Positions 33,103 through 41,593 are shown, counted from the stretch's first letter. The stretch: 64,000 nucleotides of DNA from Kribbella voronezhensis (GCF_004365175.1 NZ_SOCE01000001.1:2919306-2983305), one strand, 5' to 3'. Numbers and translations: made by a program. Notes: generated by a model from the sequence alone, not told the origin.

Positions 33103-33834
33103 ATGCCGGAGACGTTGCAAGAGCGAGTGGCGCGCCTGATCCGCGACTCATTGGGCGAGCCGGGCTCGGCCCTGCCCAGTGAGGCGGAGCTTGTGGACCG
33201 CTACGGCGCGAGCCGGAACACGGTGCGTGCAGCGCTCGCCGCTCTGGAAGCGGAGGGGCTGATCACGAGCAGCCAGGGCCGGACTCGCCAAGTCCGCAAG
33301 ATCCGCCGCTGGGAATGGAAGATGGCCGAGTGGGAGAAGGCCCACAACAACGACGGCGACGCCTGGGCGAACACCATCAAAGCCCAAGGCGGGATCCCGA
33401 AAAACGATCTTCAGATCCTCAGCATCCAGGCGCCGGCCGATGTCGCCGAAGCCCTCAAAATACCTGCAGGAACAGCGATCCAAGCACGCAATCGCCTCCG
33501 CTGGGTCAACGACGAACCCCACCAGCTCAGCGACTCCTACTTCCCGCCATTCGTCACCGACGGGAACGAACTGTTCTGGAACCCCAGCGACCTCGGAGTC
33601 CAGGGCGGCCTACTCGCCGCCACCGGCCATAAACAAACCCGCTGGCACGACACACTCACCGCCCGCATGCCTAGCGCCGACGAATCACAGCGCCTGATGA
33701 TGGCCCCGGGCACCCCGCTACTCATCCACACCCGCGTCGGATACGACGCCGAGGGCCGTCCGGTTCGCTACATGGTCTCCCGCATGGCAGCCGACCGCGT
33801 AGAAGTCTCCTACGACCTGAATACGGACGATTGA
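33103..33834 (+). CDS. GntR family regulator with UTRA domain (KorSA-like)
   Basis: A 243-aa repressor. The wHTH (residues 1-65) has VARLIRDSLGEPGSALPSEA, ELVDRYGASRNTVRAALAAL and EAEGLITSSQGRTRQV. The C-terminal UTRA effector domain follows (about 90-235), ending in VRYMVSRMAADRVEVSYDL. KorSA of pSAM2 is of this class and keeps the element quiet. The start at ATG 33103 has GAGAGGAA 7 bp upstream. Its own promoter overlaps the palindromic operators, so autoregulation is expected. The next gene overlaps by 1 codon. Confidence 0.92.
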   Translation: MPETLQERVARLIRDSLGEPGSALPSEAELVDRYGASRNTVRAALAALEAEGLITSSQGRTRQVRKIRRWEWKMAEWEKAHNNDGDAWANTIKAQGGIPKNDLQILSIQAPADVAEALKIPAGTAIQARNRLRWVNDEPHQLSDSYFPPFVTDGNELFWNPSDLGVQGGLLAATGHKQTRWHDTLTARMPSADESQRLMMAPGTPLLIHTRVGYDAEGRPVRYMVSRMAADRVEVSYDLNTDD

Positions 33835-34331
33835 TGTTGATCACCCTTGACGAATCCCACCGCCAGCTCGTCCACCAGGTCCGCGACGAAGCCGGAGAAT
33901 GGTTAGCCACAAAAGGCACCGACCAGTACCGAGGCGGCCTCGACATGGCCCAGGTCCACGCCAACATCGACCACGACTTTGACAGCTACCCTTTCGTCGG
34001 CTGGCTGGTCGATGGCAATGTGGTTGCAATGATGGCCCTAATCGCGCCAGAAACGGATTTTTGGTCACCTGAAGAGCTAGCCGAGCCACAGACCTACATC
34101 AGCAGATTCTTTGTAGTAGAACACGGCAAAGGCTACGGCTCTGCTCTGCTAGCAGCCGTGATAGATCATGCGCGAAAAGAAGGCCACTACTGGGTTCGCC
34201 TGAACTGCTGGAGCACCAACACTAAGCTACACGACTACTATATTCGGCACGGCTTCGATCTTGTCCGAATCTGCAACATCCCGGGCCGAATGAGCGGTGC
34301 GCTCTTCCAAATCTCCATCAATCAGGATTGA
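33834..34331 (+). CDS. GNAT family N-acetyltransferase
   Basis: A 165-aa acetyltransferase. The acetyl-CoA motif A is YISRFFVVEHGKGYGSALLA, with the Q/RxxGxG/A-like HGKGYGS, followed by AVIDHARKEGHYWVRLNCWS and the late YYIRHGFDLVRI. The ATG shares bases with the GntR stop (ATGA), so it is coupled to the repressor. The pairing of a GntR gene with a GNAT gene is common on AICEs. Its substrate is unknown. Confidence 0.85.
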   Translation: MLITLDESHRQLVHQVRDEAGEWLATKGTDQYRGGLDMAQVHANIDHDFDSYPFVGWLVDGNVVAMMALIAPETDFWSPEELAEPQTYISRFFVVEHGKGYGSALLAAVIDHARKEGHYWVRLNCWSTNTKLHDYYIRHGFDLVRICNIPGRMSGALFQISINQD

Positions 34332-34375
34332 ATTTTATCAGCGAGACTCCCAAAACATAGGCGACCGGAGGAAAG

Positions 34376-35056
34376 TTGGACGCGTTTTGGTCAGAGATTA
34401 GCAGTGCCCAATGGCTCGCGAACGAGGGCGTCCCACTGGTTGCGACATTTGCTGCCGTGGCATTCGCATACTGGGGCATCCGGAAGCAACTCAAGCATGA
34501 TCGGGAATTGGCCCAGGCAGCCCGTCGAATTGAGGCTGCCCGAGAGTTCGCGACCGTCGCACTGACCATGATCGACATGCTTGAGGACCACAGTACCGCA
34601 GACCCCTGGTGGCTACGCCCTCGTTGCGATGAACTGATGGATGTCTATTCAGCCCAATTGAAGTCTCAGATCCTTCTTGGCCAATCCAGATTAATCGACG
34701 ACATAACTTCTGGAATACGCGACATCTCTCACGCATGGGAAGGCTGCCACAAGAGAATCCAGGATGTCGCCAATCAGCCAGGCGTACAAGCAACGCCCGC
34801 TCGAATGGGGAGCGCACTAAGCTCAGGGATATTCGAATTATTCGATCCGGTCGTCATCGCCTCTGAAGAGCTGATCCGCTGGGACGGCCACCTACCGGAG
34901 CCAAAATTCGACTGGCCCAACCATCACATCCCGCTTAGAGGCAGGCGTGCGGATCAAAAAGAGCGCTGGCTGAGTTACTACGCAAATCAGTCCGAAGCGA
35001 TGTTGCGGGTGACGCCTCGAAAGAAGCCTCATCGCTCCCCAAAGCAATCACCTTGA
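34376..35056 (+). CDS. Membrane-anchored hypothetical protein (AICE cargo)
   Basis: A 226-aa protein. One N-terminal membrane segment at about residues 18-36 (GVPLVATFAAVAFAYWGI) is followed by RKQLKHDRELAQAARRIEAA, a basic helical stretch, and a long cytosolic helical domain. The layout (TM, then helical linker) recurs in many uncharacterised actinobacterial membrane sensors. No family is recognised. The TTG start at 34376 is backed by GGAGGAAAG directly upstream. Base composition is clearly less GC-rich than the chromosome, consistent with recent acquisition. Confidence 0.65.
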   Translation: MDAFWSEISSAQWLANEGVPLVATFAAVAFAYWGIRKQLKHDRELAQAARRIEAAREFATVALTMIDMLEDHSTADPWWLRPRCDELMDVYSAQLKSQILLGQSRLIDDITSGIRDISHAWEGCHKRIQDVANQPGVQATPARMGSALSSGIFELFDPVVIASEELIRWDGHLPEPKFDWPNHHIPLRGRRADQKERWLSYYANQSEAMLRVTPRKKPHRSPKQSP

Positions 35057-35178
35057 CCATCCGAAGCCATCAGGGTCCTCCCGCGATGTCTTCAATTCCC
35101 ACCCCGAGGGTTCGGACCGGATGGACTCGTTCCACGCGGAATGCCGCTAGGTCTCCTTCATAGGGATGGACTGACGAT

Positions 35179-35200
35179 CTCGGTGCATGATCGCACCGAG
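35179..35200. terminator. Short hairpin after the 34376-35056 gene
   Basis: Perfect 8-bp arms CTCGGTGC and GCACCGAG around ATGATC. No T run follows on the + strand. It may terminate transcription or serve as a regulator site; nothing else is seen in the 269-bp gap. Confidence 0.4.
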
Positions 35201-35325
35201 CTACTCCTGGCGGACAACCAGCCACCAGCCTAGTTCTGACGCCTCACTGTCTGGTTGCAAACGCCCGATAGCGCCACCTTTGGCATTTCGATGCGTCGGA
35301 GGCCGAGGCGCTGTACCGTCGTGTC

Positions 35326-36144
35326 ATGGCTGACCAAGTCTCAATCGACATGCGAGGACCCCACTCCCGCATGGATGCCGAGGCTGTCGTTGAAACACTC
35401 GATCAGTTACTCAAGACGATCGTTGAGCTGGAGGTTGCCCAGGTTCGCGGTGCACTGAAGGCCCCGCGTAGTCGGTGGCGCTTCACAAACCTCGGGCTCG
35501 GCAGCCTGCACGCAACCCTCGCGCCGCTGAAAGTCGAGGAATCCTCCAGTGAGGCGATCCTCGATGTTGCCGCCCTCAGATTGGTGAAAGGATTTGCGGT
35601 TGCCGAGACGGAGGATGTCATTCCGGAGGGATGGACGCCTACCGCAGTACGGCGTGGTCGAACCCTCGCGAATGGCTTGAAGCACCACCTGCCTGACGGT
35701 GTCACCTTGACCCTTGTGCGGAACGGAGAGCCAGTGCCCGACGTCCCGACGGCTCGTGTCACGTCCGAGGTCGCCGTCCACCTAAAGAACGCTCTGGACG
35801 TTCGGCAGGAGAGTATCGGCTCAGTCGTGGGCATGATCGGGTCGATCAACATCCACCGCCGAAGTGTCGCGGGCCTGTGGCCGGAGCGAGGGGGCTCACG
35901 CCTGGAGGTCACGTTCAACGCCGAGGACCTTGACGCGGTGCGCGCTGCACTTGGGCAGCGTGTTTTGGTTGCTGGCAGGCTCAAGCGAAACGGCGCCGGC
36001 CAGATCGTCCGCCTGGACATGCGGACCCTTGAGCTACTGCCCACGGACCACGAGAGCCTCCGTGAGCTGTACGGTCTCGATCGAGAACTCACCGATGGGC
36101 TCAGCTCGCTTGAGTATCTGAGGACAGTCAGTGACAAGCCCTGA
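35326..36144 (+). CDS. 272-aa partner of a PIN nuclease, OB-fold-like C-terminus
   Basis: Unnamed family. The N-terminal part (residues about 1-50) is helical; the middle mixes helices and strands (LVKGFAVAETEDVIPEGWTP). Residues about 165-245 read as a small beta-barrel: IGSVVGMIGSINIHRRSVAG, then SRLEVTFNAEDLDAVRAALG and QRVLVAGRLKRNGAGQIVRL. It ends 14 nt inside the downstream PIN gene, so the two are translationally coupled like an antitoxin-toxin pair, though it is about three times longer than common VapB antitoxins. It may sense a ligand or nucleic acid and hold the PIN protein in check. Confidence 0.7.
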   Translation: MADQVSIDMRGPHSRMDAEAVVETLDQLLKTIVELEVAQVRGALKAPRSRWRFTNLGLGSLHATLAPLKVEESSSEAILDVAALRLVKGFAVAETEDVIPEGWTPTAVRRGRTLANGLKHHLPDGVTLTLVRNGEPVPDVPTARVTSEVAVHLKNALDVRQESIGSVVGMIGSINIHRRSVAGLWPERGGSRLEVTFNAEDLDAVRAALGQRVLVAGRLKRNGAGQIVRLDMRTLELLPTDHESLRELYGLDRELTDGLSSLEYLRTVSDKP

Positions 36145-36604
36145 TAGGCCGAGTGCGGTCTACCTTGACTCATCCGCATTCATTGCCGCCATATTGGCGG
36201 AGCACGGTTCAGAGCCGATCATTGACCTGCTCGAGAAGGTCGAGCAAGGTTCCATCACCTTAGTAGCGGCCACAGCATCACTGGTGGAGGTTCGCGGCGG
36301 AGGCTTATCGCGGCCCGCCGACCCCGCTGTAGATGCGGCAATCCTTAGCCGCCTACTGGGCCCGAACGTACTTCTCGTGGAACTCGATCGAGTAACGGCG
36401 TTGAAGGCGCGCGCGCTGGCCCAGAAATACCGACTCAAGACCTGGGACGCTGTCCACCTCGCATCCGCGATCGTCGGCGGCGCAGAAGTCCTGATGACCC
36501 TCGATACCGATTTCCCGCTCGATACAGATGTTGAAGGCGTGTGGGTCTGCAAGCCCTACCAGTTGGGCGGCCATCACCTCTTCAGTCGCGACTGGACTAA
36601 GTAG
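36131..36604 (+). CDS. PIN domain nuclease (VapC-like)
   Basis: A 157-aa predicted metal-dependent ribonuclease. The four acidic residues of the PIN site are present: Asp13 in VYLDSSAFIAAIL, Glu53 in ASLVEVRGGGL, Asp106 in LKTWDAVHLASA and Asp125 or Asp127 in LMTLDTDFPL. VapC toxins cut tRNA or rRNA and are silenced by a co-encoded partner. The GTG start at 36131 lies within the end of the preceding gene in another frame. It is the last gene of this pair and converges on the Mrr-type nuclease gene. Confidence 0.88.
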   Translation: MTSPDRPSAVYLDSSAFIAAILAEHGSEPIIDLLEKVEQGSITLVAATASLVEVRGGGLSRPADPAVDAAILSRLLGPNVLLVELDRVTALKARALAQKYRLKTWDAVHLASAIVGGAEVLMTLDTDFPLDTDVEGVWVCKPYQLGGHHLFSRDWTK

Positions 36605-36674
36605 CAACTCCTGAGCGGCGATCTTCCAGAACCGTCCTGGTTCAGGAACCGACGGACCTCCAGGTGATCAGTCG

Positions 36675-37976
36675 CTACTCCAGGAGCACCTCTTCCGGAC
36701 GTCTGTTGGTGATCACGGCGCTCTGTCCACTCAAGATGTGGTCGATGCACGCCGGAAGGTCGCCACCGTGGTCGTCGCGAGCGATGGCTAGCAGCTGCCG
36801 AGCCAGATGCATCCCGTTAATGAGAACGATTGGATACTGGTCCTCAACCATCTCCAACTGCGCTGGTTCGGAGTACAAGCCGGTTGTTACATAGACGCCA
36901 ATCCAGCCTCGGCGCAGACGGGCGACAACCCGCGCGATCTCTTCGGCAGAGACTGCACTACTGGGTTTAATGCACTTGGCCTGCCCCAGGACCACCAGGC
37001 TGGTTCCCGCCAGACCGCTGCCGATATCCAACCGACCAACGAAGTCTGCACCACCGTCGCCTGAGCGTCGGGTGAGCCATCCTTCGACGTAGCTGTGCCC
37101 GGACCCCCTCAGAACGCCAGCAGCTACTGCAGATGCCAAGGCTTCGAAGTCGTGCTTCCGCCCGTCGAATCGTTCGTAGATTGTCTGGAGCGCAGCAGAC
37201 TCGGTGCTGCCGACGGCAGGCCGCTGTTCTCGCGTCTTGGTCACCCTGGCTCTCGCGACGCGGCGTCGCAGGCTGGGTAGAGCAGAGTTGCCCCGTCTAA
37301 CCCACTCACGCCAGGAGACTGGGGCAAGATTGAGCGCTTGCGCGACCGTCTTGGACGAGTCCCGGCGAGCATCTATCCAGTTCCACGAGACTTGGTCGGC
37401 TTCCGCGCTGAGGTCAAGCAAGGCGATGTCATACACATAGTTGACGAAAGTCGTATGGCCACTGCCGCTCCACTGCACAAGACGTTCGGCGCGTTCGACT
37501 AGGCCCAGACCGCAGAACTCGACATGACCTTTGGGCTTGCCATCAATGGACACCGAGCGAAATAAGAACAAGGGAGCGGCGGCAGCTCGCTCAGCCGGGG
37601 TGTGGGCCTGGTGTTCGCTGAAGGCCTCTAGTAGCCAAGCGTTGCCCTTAGTAGCACCAGGTGGAACGGTGACTCCCGCCTTGTGGTCGCCGAAGTAGCG
37701 CACGTGACCGTTGTCCATGTCAAAGACGTCATGCCAAGGGGTCTGTTCAGATCCAGCCTTCCATGGGCTCGATCTGATGAGCACGGCCGGACGGCGGACA
37801 CCATCCACACACGACAGCCGCGCAACTCCATTGATGCCTGCTTCTAGCAGCACCCGCTTCTGATCTGGGGAGTGAGTCACATGATGGAAGTTGGAATACC
37901 CGTCTAGGACCGCTGGGGCCTGATCCTTCCCTGCCGCATAGCGCAACACCTGGCCAATCTTCAGATTGCCTACCAT
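36675..37976 (-). CDS. Mrr-type restriction endonuclease with N-terminal recognition domain
   Basis: A 433-aa protein. The C-terminal PD-(D/Q)xK nuclease shows Asp311 in GDGGADFVGRLD and Gln332-Ala-Lys334 in LVVLGQAKCIK. EEIARVVARLRRGWIGVYVT continues the Mrr fold. The N-terminal 240 residues (HVRYFGDHKAGV, RAAAAPLFLFRSVSIDGKPK) look like the recognition half found in type IV or type II modification-related nucleases, but I cannot assign the exact family. It probably cuts incoming DNA in a modification-dependent way. The ATG at 37976 has GGGGAAGG 9 bp upstream. No methyltransferase is adjacent. Confidence 0.8.
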   Translation of the reverse strand: MVGNLKIGQVLRYAAGKDQAPAVLDGYSNFHHVTHSPDQKRVLLEAGINGVARLSCVDGVRRPAVLIRSSPWKAGSEQTPWHDVFDMDNGHVRYFGDHKAGVTVPPGATKGNAWLLEAFSEHQAHTPAERAAAAPLFLFRSVSIDGKPKGHVEFCGLGLVERAERLVQWSGSGHTTFVNYVYDIALLDLSAEADQVSWNWIDARRDSSKTVAQALNLAPVSWREWVRRGNSALPSLRRRVARARVTKTREQRPAVGSTESAALQTIYERFDGRKHDFEALASAVAAGVLRGSGHSYVEGWLTRRSGDGGADFVGRLDIGSGLAGTSLVVLGQAKCIKPSSAVSAEEIARVVARLRRGWIGVYVTTGLYSEPAQLEMVEDQYPIVLINGMHLARQLLAIARDDHGGDLPACIDHILSGQSAVITNRRPEEVLLE

Positions 37977-38125
37977 GACTTGCCTTCCCCGATGAAGTCG
38001 TCCAGTGATCCTGCCATGTCCGAGATGAGATCCCAGGCCAGCGGCATCCGTCGACGCCGCCCGACTTCGACGCATCTCCAAATTGCGCTCGCTGAGAGTT
38101 CGGACGAATACGTCGCTTCTGGGGC

Positions 38126-38776
38126 TTAGCCAGCTCTGTAAAGAGTCGTGGCTAGGAGGCCAAGTATCACGATGCCTACCAGGATCCGTCTTGCGGAGCT
38201 GCGGACTAGCAGGGGCGGGGGCTCGATCGATAACGCCCGCAGGGTGTCGACGACCAGCGGCAGGCCCATCGAGATGAAGATCAACCAGTACGCGACAGTT
38301 GGCGCAACCGCGAGCAGCTTGAGCGCAATCACGGCGATCACCTCGCCAGCGTTAGGACCGCTACCCACCTCGAAACTGGAGAATGCTGCTCCGACCCCGA
38401 ACCGGGCACCAACAAGTACCGGATCCAGGAGTTCGCGAAGGAGATCCCACGCCTTCAGGACGAGGAACATGAGGATAGCCCGGAGCAGGATGTCCTGCAC
38501 TCGTCTTGCGATCACTGCCCGCGCGATCGCTGGCTGACCTGTTCTTGCAACAGATTCGCTCAGCTCCGGCTGGCTTCCCTGCGCAGGCTCCGCCGCGAGC
38601 TCACGTTCTAGCTTGAGGGCCTCGAGCCGAGTCTTCTTAACGACGTAGTAGGACGATGGAATGCCGATTAGTAATGTTGGCAGCAGCAGGATCCCGCCGA
38701 GAACGTGATACCACTCGACCTTGTCCGAACCATCCGCTGTTGCCGCAGCGACCACAACAGCCGCAATCTCAATCAT
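38126..38776 (-). CDS. Multi-pass membrane protein, unknown (AICE cargo)
   Basis: A 216-aa protein with about five hydrophobic segments. The first is at the N-terminus (IEIAAVVVAAATADG), then HVLGGILLLPTLLIGIPSSY, then, after a charged region of about 50 residues, three more (ILLRAILMFLVLKAW; VIALKLLAVAPTVAYWLIFI; ILVGIVILGLLATTLY). No family is recognised. The start at ATG 38776 is supported by GGGGGGACC; longer in-frame starts exist. It lies upstream of the Mrr-type gene in the same direction with a 150-bp gap. Confidence 0.6.
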   Translation of the reverse strand: MIEIAAVVVAAATADGSDKVEWYHVLGGILLLPTLLIGIPSSYYVVKKTRLEALKLERELAAEPAQGSQPELSESVARTGQPAIARAVIARRVQDILLRAILMFLVLKAWDLLRELLDPVLVGARFGVGAAFSSFEVGSGPNAGEVIAVIALKLLAVAPTVAYWLIFISMGLPLVVDTLRALSIEPPPLLVRSSARRILVGIVILGLLATTLYRAG

Positions 38777-39016
38777 CCAGGTCCCCCCTGCGTAGTCGCG
38801 CATATCGTTCCATGGATGCGGCCGAGTGTCGCTGATCCGCCTCCTGATCTCACACGATGTGGGCAGCCGAGACCCAGCCAAGCCCTCAAGCCAACACCGT
38901 GGGACCGCGACTGCTAACTCAGCGCGAAGACATCGGACGGCGTGGCATCGGTGGGCCGACGGATCGATAGCTAGCGTGGAAGCAGCCAGAAGCGGGCCAG
39001 GTGAGGCGGGAGCAAA

Positions 39017-39184
39017 ATGCTAGAGGAAGTCGTTCGGCAGGCAACGGTTGGAACCTGGGATGTGCTTGATGCATTGGGGTCTTTCGTGGCTGGTCTGGCT
39101 GCCTTAGCTGTCCTCCTGTGGGAGTTGTCGGCGAACCGCAAGCGGCACCAGGTTGAAGAGAAGCAAACGATGCACTCGTACTAA
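39017..39184 (+). CDS. Small single-span membrane protein (55 aa)
   Basis: A short frame with ATG at 39017 and GGCGGGAG 6 bp before it. It encodes MLEEVVRQATVGTWDVLDAL, then a hydrophobic helix GSFVAGLAALAVLLWEL and a basic tail ANRKRHQVEEKQ. The layout equals the N-terminal anchor of larger AICE cargo proteins such as that at 34376, so it may be a truncated relic or a genuine small protein. Confidence 0.45.
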   Translation: MLEEVVRQATVGTWDVLDALGSFVAGLAALAVLLWELSANRKRHQVEEKQTMHSY

Positions 39185-39624
39185 CGCCCTCGCGGCTTAA
39201 GCCGGTACTTCCGCCGGCCAACGACCAGACTCCGCCGACAGATCTGATTCTAGCCACCCGAATGCAGTCTCCAAGTTGGTCTCATCCGCCGCTATCCGGG
39301 CATGCTCAGCAATGTTCTGATTGCGGCCTCGCACGCTCCTGCGCAGCTGGTGGAACGCCGCTGAACGCGGAATCGGGGATTAGAAAGTGTGTTGAGTCTC
39401 GTGACATATGCAAGGGCTCGCGGCGCGAGCGAGGGTCTCTTCCATCCCGGCACAGGTCGCAGGTGCAAGGTCTCATGTGAATGTCGCAGATTGCGGAGGC
39501 GCGTCCCTTAGCCCCAACTGCGACACGCAGCGCCTACTAGACCAGCTGCAGGTTGCCGTCTCCAAGACCAACCGGCCGCGATCTTCCTAGCATGTGCTAT
39601 CAATAGGAATTCGCGATCAGAGCA
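39185..39624. other. Non-coding cargo region, nothing recognised
   Basis: About 440 bp between the 55-aa gene and a leftward gene. No frame has a plausible start, ribosome site and composition. No repeats of note were seen. It may be the decayed 3' part of whatever the 55-aa anchor once belonged to. Confidence 0.4.
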
Positions 39625-40146
39625 TCACTGCTCAATTGATTTAGTGCCGTCACTGTATGGCTTCTGGATCGAGTCCATCATTGCGGTAGATAGTTTGGCG
39701 AGCTCGCGTGCGCGAATCTGGTCATTTGGAATTAGCGCAATCACGCCGACGGCGTTAGCAAATCTGTCGTCGTCCCGCGCAGCCGAATCGAGGGCCTTCC
39801 GCTCTCGGGAAACAGCTCGCTGCATCCGCCTAAGTCCAATACTCCCTGCGCCAGGCAGCAATCCGAGAACAGCAGACAACGTGCCGACAGCAAGGAGTGA
39901 GGTTGTCACCAAGAGTACAAACCCTGCCACAACCATGAGAGGCGCCAGAATCGCCGTACCGAGCATGGCCCAGAAGAGCCAACGCTCCTGGGAAGCCAGA
40001 TCCTGTGCTGCGTCAGCTCGCCGAATGCGTCGATGGCGAGACTGACTCTCCAGATCTGCCAAGAATATTCTGGCTGCGATTTGGTCAACAGGCTGCATAG
40101 GGAGAACCGTCTCGCCGAAGGGCTCCAGGCTCGACCGGTCAGTCAC
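39625..40146 (-). CDS. Two-span membrane protein, unknown (AICE cargo)
   Basis: A protein of about 173 aa. A helical charged N-terminus (FLADLESQSRHRRIRRADAA) precedes two adjacent membrane segments (LFWAMLGTAILAPLMVVAGF, LLVTTSLLAVGTLSAVLGLL). A cytosolic helical tail of about 65 residues follows. Unnamed family. I chose GTG 40146, which overlaps the upstream pentapeptide gene stop, implying coupling; ATG 40098 is an alternative. Moderate GC relative to the chromosome suggests acquisition with the element. Confidence 0.6.
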   Translation of the reverse strand: MTDRSSLEPFGETVLPMQPVDQIAARIFLADLESQSRHRRIRRADAAQDLASQERWLFWAMLGTAILAPLMVVAGFVLLVTTSLLAVGTLSAVLGLLPGAGSIGLRRMQRAVSRERKALDSAARDDDRFANAVGVIALIPNDQIRARELAKLSTAMMDSIQKPYSDGTKSIEQ

Positions 40147-41251
40147 CGGGGAGCCGATCCAACCGCTTCGCCACCCACAGCGACATATCGCTGTCCCCCT
40201 CAATGACTCGCACCCGTTCGAGTCTGGCCAACTCATTCCCGTGCATGGGGAAGCTCATAGGGTCCACCGCTGCGCCCTTCAAGCTACTGCCGTCGAACCT
40301 CGCCCCGCTGAGATTTGCGCCAATTAACAGAGCGTCTGTTAGATCCGCATCTCGCAAGTCAGCATCACTAAGGTTCGCTTCCGCCAGGAGCGTTCGTCTC
40401 AAATTAGCCTTACGCAATAACGCGTAGGAGAGATTTACGCCAGTTAGCAAAGCACCAGCGAACGATGACCCAACAAGCACAGCCGATGATAGATTCGCGT
40501 GGTCGAGCACAGCCTCGTCGAGATTCGCATTGAGGACAATGCAGTCACTGAGATCCGCTTCCTTAAGTGATGCACCCGACAGATTGGCTCGCGAGAGATC
40601 CGAGCCGGTTAGGGATGCCCGGGCAAGGTCAGCCCCCGGGAGCCAGAGATCAGACAGATTGAGGCCCTGCAGCGAGATACCGCGAATATCTGCTCGATAT
40701 CCAGGATCGCCATATTTGATCAAGTCTGAAATTGCGAACACTGCGGCGCGACGCGCTGTCTCTGCATCGCGTCCATCCTCGCTCCACGACTGGCTCCTGA
40801 GCGCGCCGACGATGATGTCCGCGCATAGCCTCGCTGCTTGTGGAGACACACGGCCGAGCAAAGCGAGCGCGCTCAGGCCGGCGATACGCGCGGACGGTCC
40901 GCTCACCGTGTCTAGCAGTTTTGACGCCTCGAACACTGCACCTAGATCAACAGCCGGCAAGCGCGCACTCCGGCTGCTCCGGACTCGTTCGCCTCCGCTG
41001 TCCTCTGATCCAAAGTAGAACCCGAGCAAGGCCGCGAAAAGGGCGAGGAGCGGAGCGCCAGCGGCATACACGACTGGCCGAGACTGAGGGGAGACAACAA
41101 CGACAGCCACGGCGAGTCCCGCGAGGACAGGGATGGCCACGGACGCGATCGCGGTTCGGCGTCTGGACCGTGATCTGCGCCGGCGGGCAAGCTCAACGTC
41201 GTCATGCGGCGGTGCTGGGAGAGGCAGGCCATCAGAGGGCGGCAAGATCAT
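40139..41251 (-). CDS. Membrane-anchored pentapeptide-repeat protein
   Basis: A 370-aa protein. A basic cytosolic start (LARRRRSRSRRR) is followed by two hydrophobic segments (IASVAIPVLAGLAVAVVVVS, VYAAGAPLLALFAALLGFYF). A helical linker (about 105-185) then precedes some 150 residues of A(D/N)Lxx repeats, for example GADLARASLTGSDLSRANLS and AVLDHANLSSAVLVGSSFAG. These fold as a right-handed square helix. Its role is unknown; membrane plus pentapeptide layouts occur near defence genes. AGGAGG lies 6 bp before the ATG. It is coupled to the downstream two-span protein. Confidence 0.82.
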   Translation of the reverse strand: MILPPSDGLPLPAPPHDDVELARRRRSRSRRRTAIASVAIPVLAGLAVAVVVVSPQSRPVVYAAGAPLLALFAALLGFYFGSEDSGGERVRSSRSARLPAVDLGAVFEASKLLDTVSGPSARIAGLSALALLGRVSPQAARLCADIIVGALRSQSWSEDGRDAETARRAAVFAISDLIKYGDPGYRADIRGISLQGLNLSDLWLPGADLARASLTGSDLSRANLSGASLKEADLSDCIVLNANLDEAVLDHANLSSAVLVGSSFAGALLTGVNLSYALLRKANLRRTLLAEANLSDADLRDADLTDALLIGANLSGARFDGSSLKGAAVDPMSFPMHGNELARLERVRVIEGDSDMSLWVAKRLDRLPGD

Positions 41252-41523
41252 GGCAACCTCCTAGCTCAGGCCGGAGCAACCTCGGCGATATCAGAGCAGC
41301 TCTTGCTGACTTCCAACAGTATGGGGGCATCCGCACACGAAGCAGGCATCCAGCTGCCGCCCTGTCTGGAGGGAGGCGCTCCGATCTTCGTACTTGTTGG
41401 CGATCGGGTCGGCATGAGGGCCGCAACCCGGGCCGCAACACTTGGCGTCAGAGGCCTTCGGAATCCACCTCAGAGATCCACGGGGCGACCAGCCAGAGAT
41501 ATAGCGCGAGAGTCGCTGTCGAG

Positions 41524-41566
41524 CTGAAAAGCGGAAGGTCGGCGGTTCGAGACCGCCCCTGACCAC
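41524..41566 (+). repeat. Right attachment site (attR), 43-bp core
   Basis: Exact copy of 23689-23731 (tRNA-Phe from the anticodon loop to one base past the discriminator). It marks the right end of the AICE. What follows is the original chromosomal flank, shown by the terminator at 41572-41593. Confidence 0.9.
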
Positions 41567-41571
41567 CTCAA

Positions 41572-41593
41572 CCCTCTCCACATCCGGGGAGGG
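41572..41593 (+). terminator. Original terminator of the tRNA-Phe operon
   Basis: CCCTCTCC and GGGGAGGG pair (one G-T) around ACATCC, followed by ATTTTTCTTT. It lies six bases after attR, where the end of the tRNA cluster would be if the element were absent. Confidence 0.75.

Larger units (their letters stand above)
23689..41566. mobile_element. Integrated AICE-type integrative conjugative element in tRNA-Phe (about 17.8 kb)
   Basis: Bounded by a perfect 43-bp direct repeat. The backbone has the AICE set: tyrosine integrase, HTH excisionase, Prim-Pol plus DUF3631 ATPase for replication, FtsK/SpoIIIE-type Tra, a DUF2637 membrane protein and a GntR/UTRA repressor. Conjugation in this class moves double-stranded DNA through one hexameric Tra ATPase, with no relaxase; none is seen. 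The right third holds cargo with lower GC in places. The period from core to core is 17,835 bp. Confidence 0.9.
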
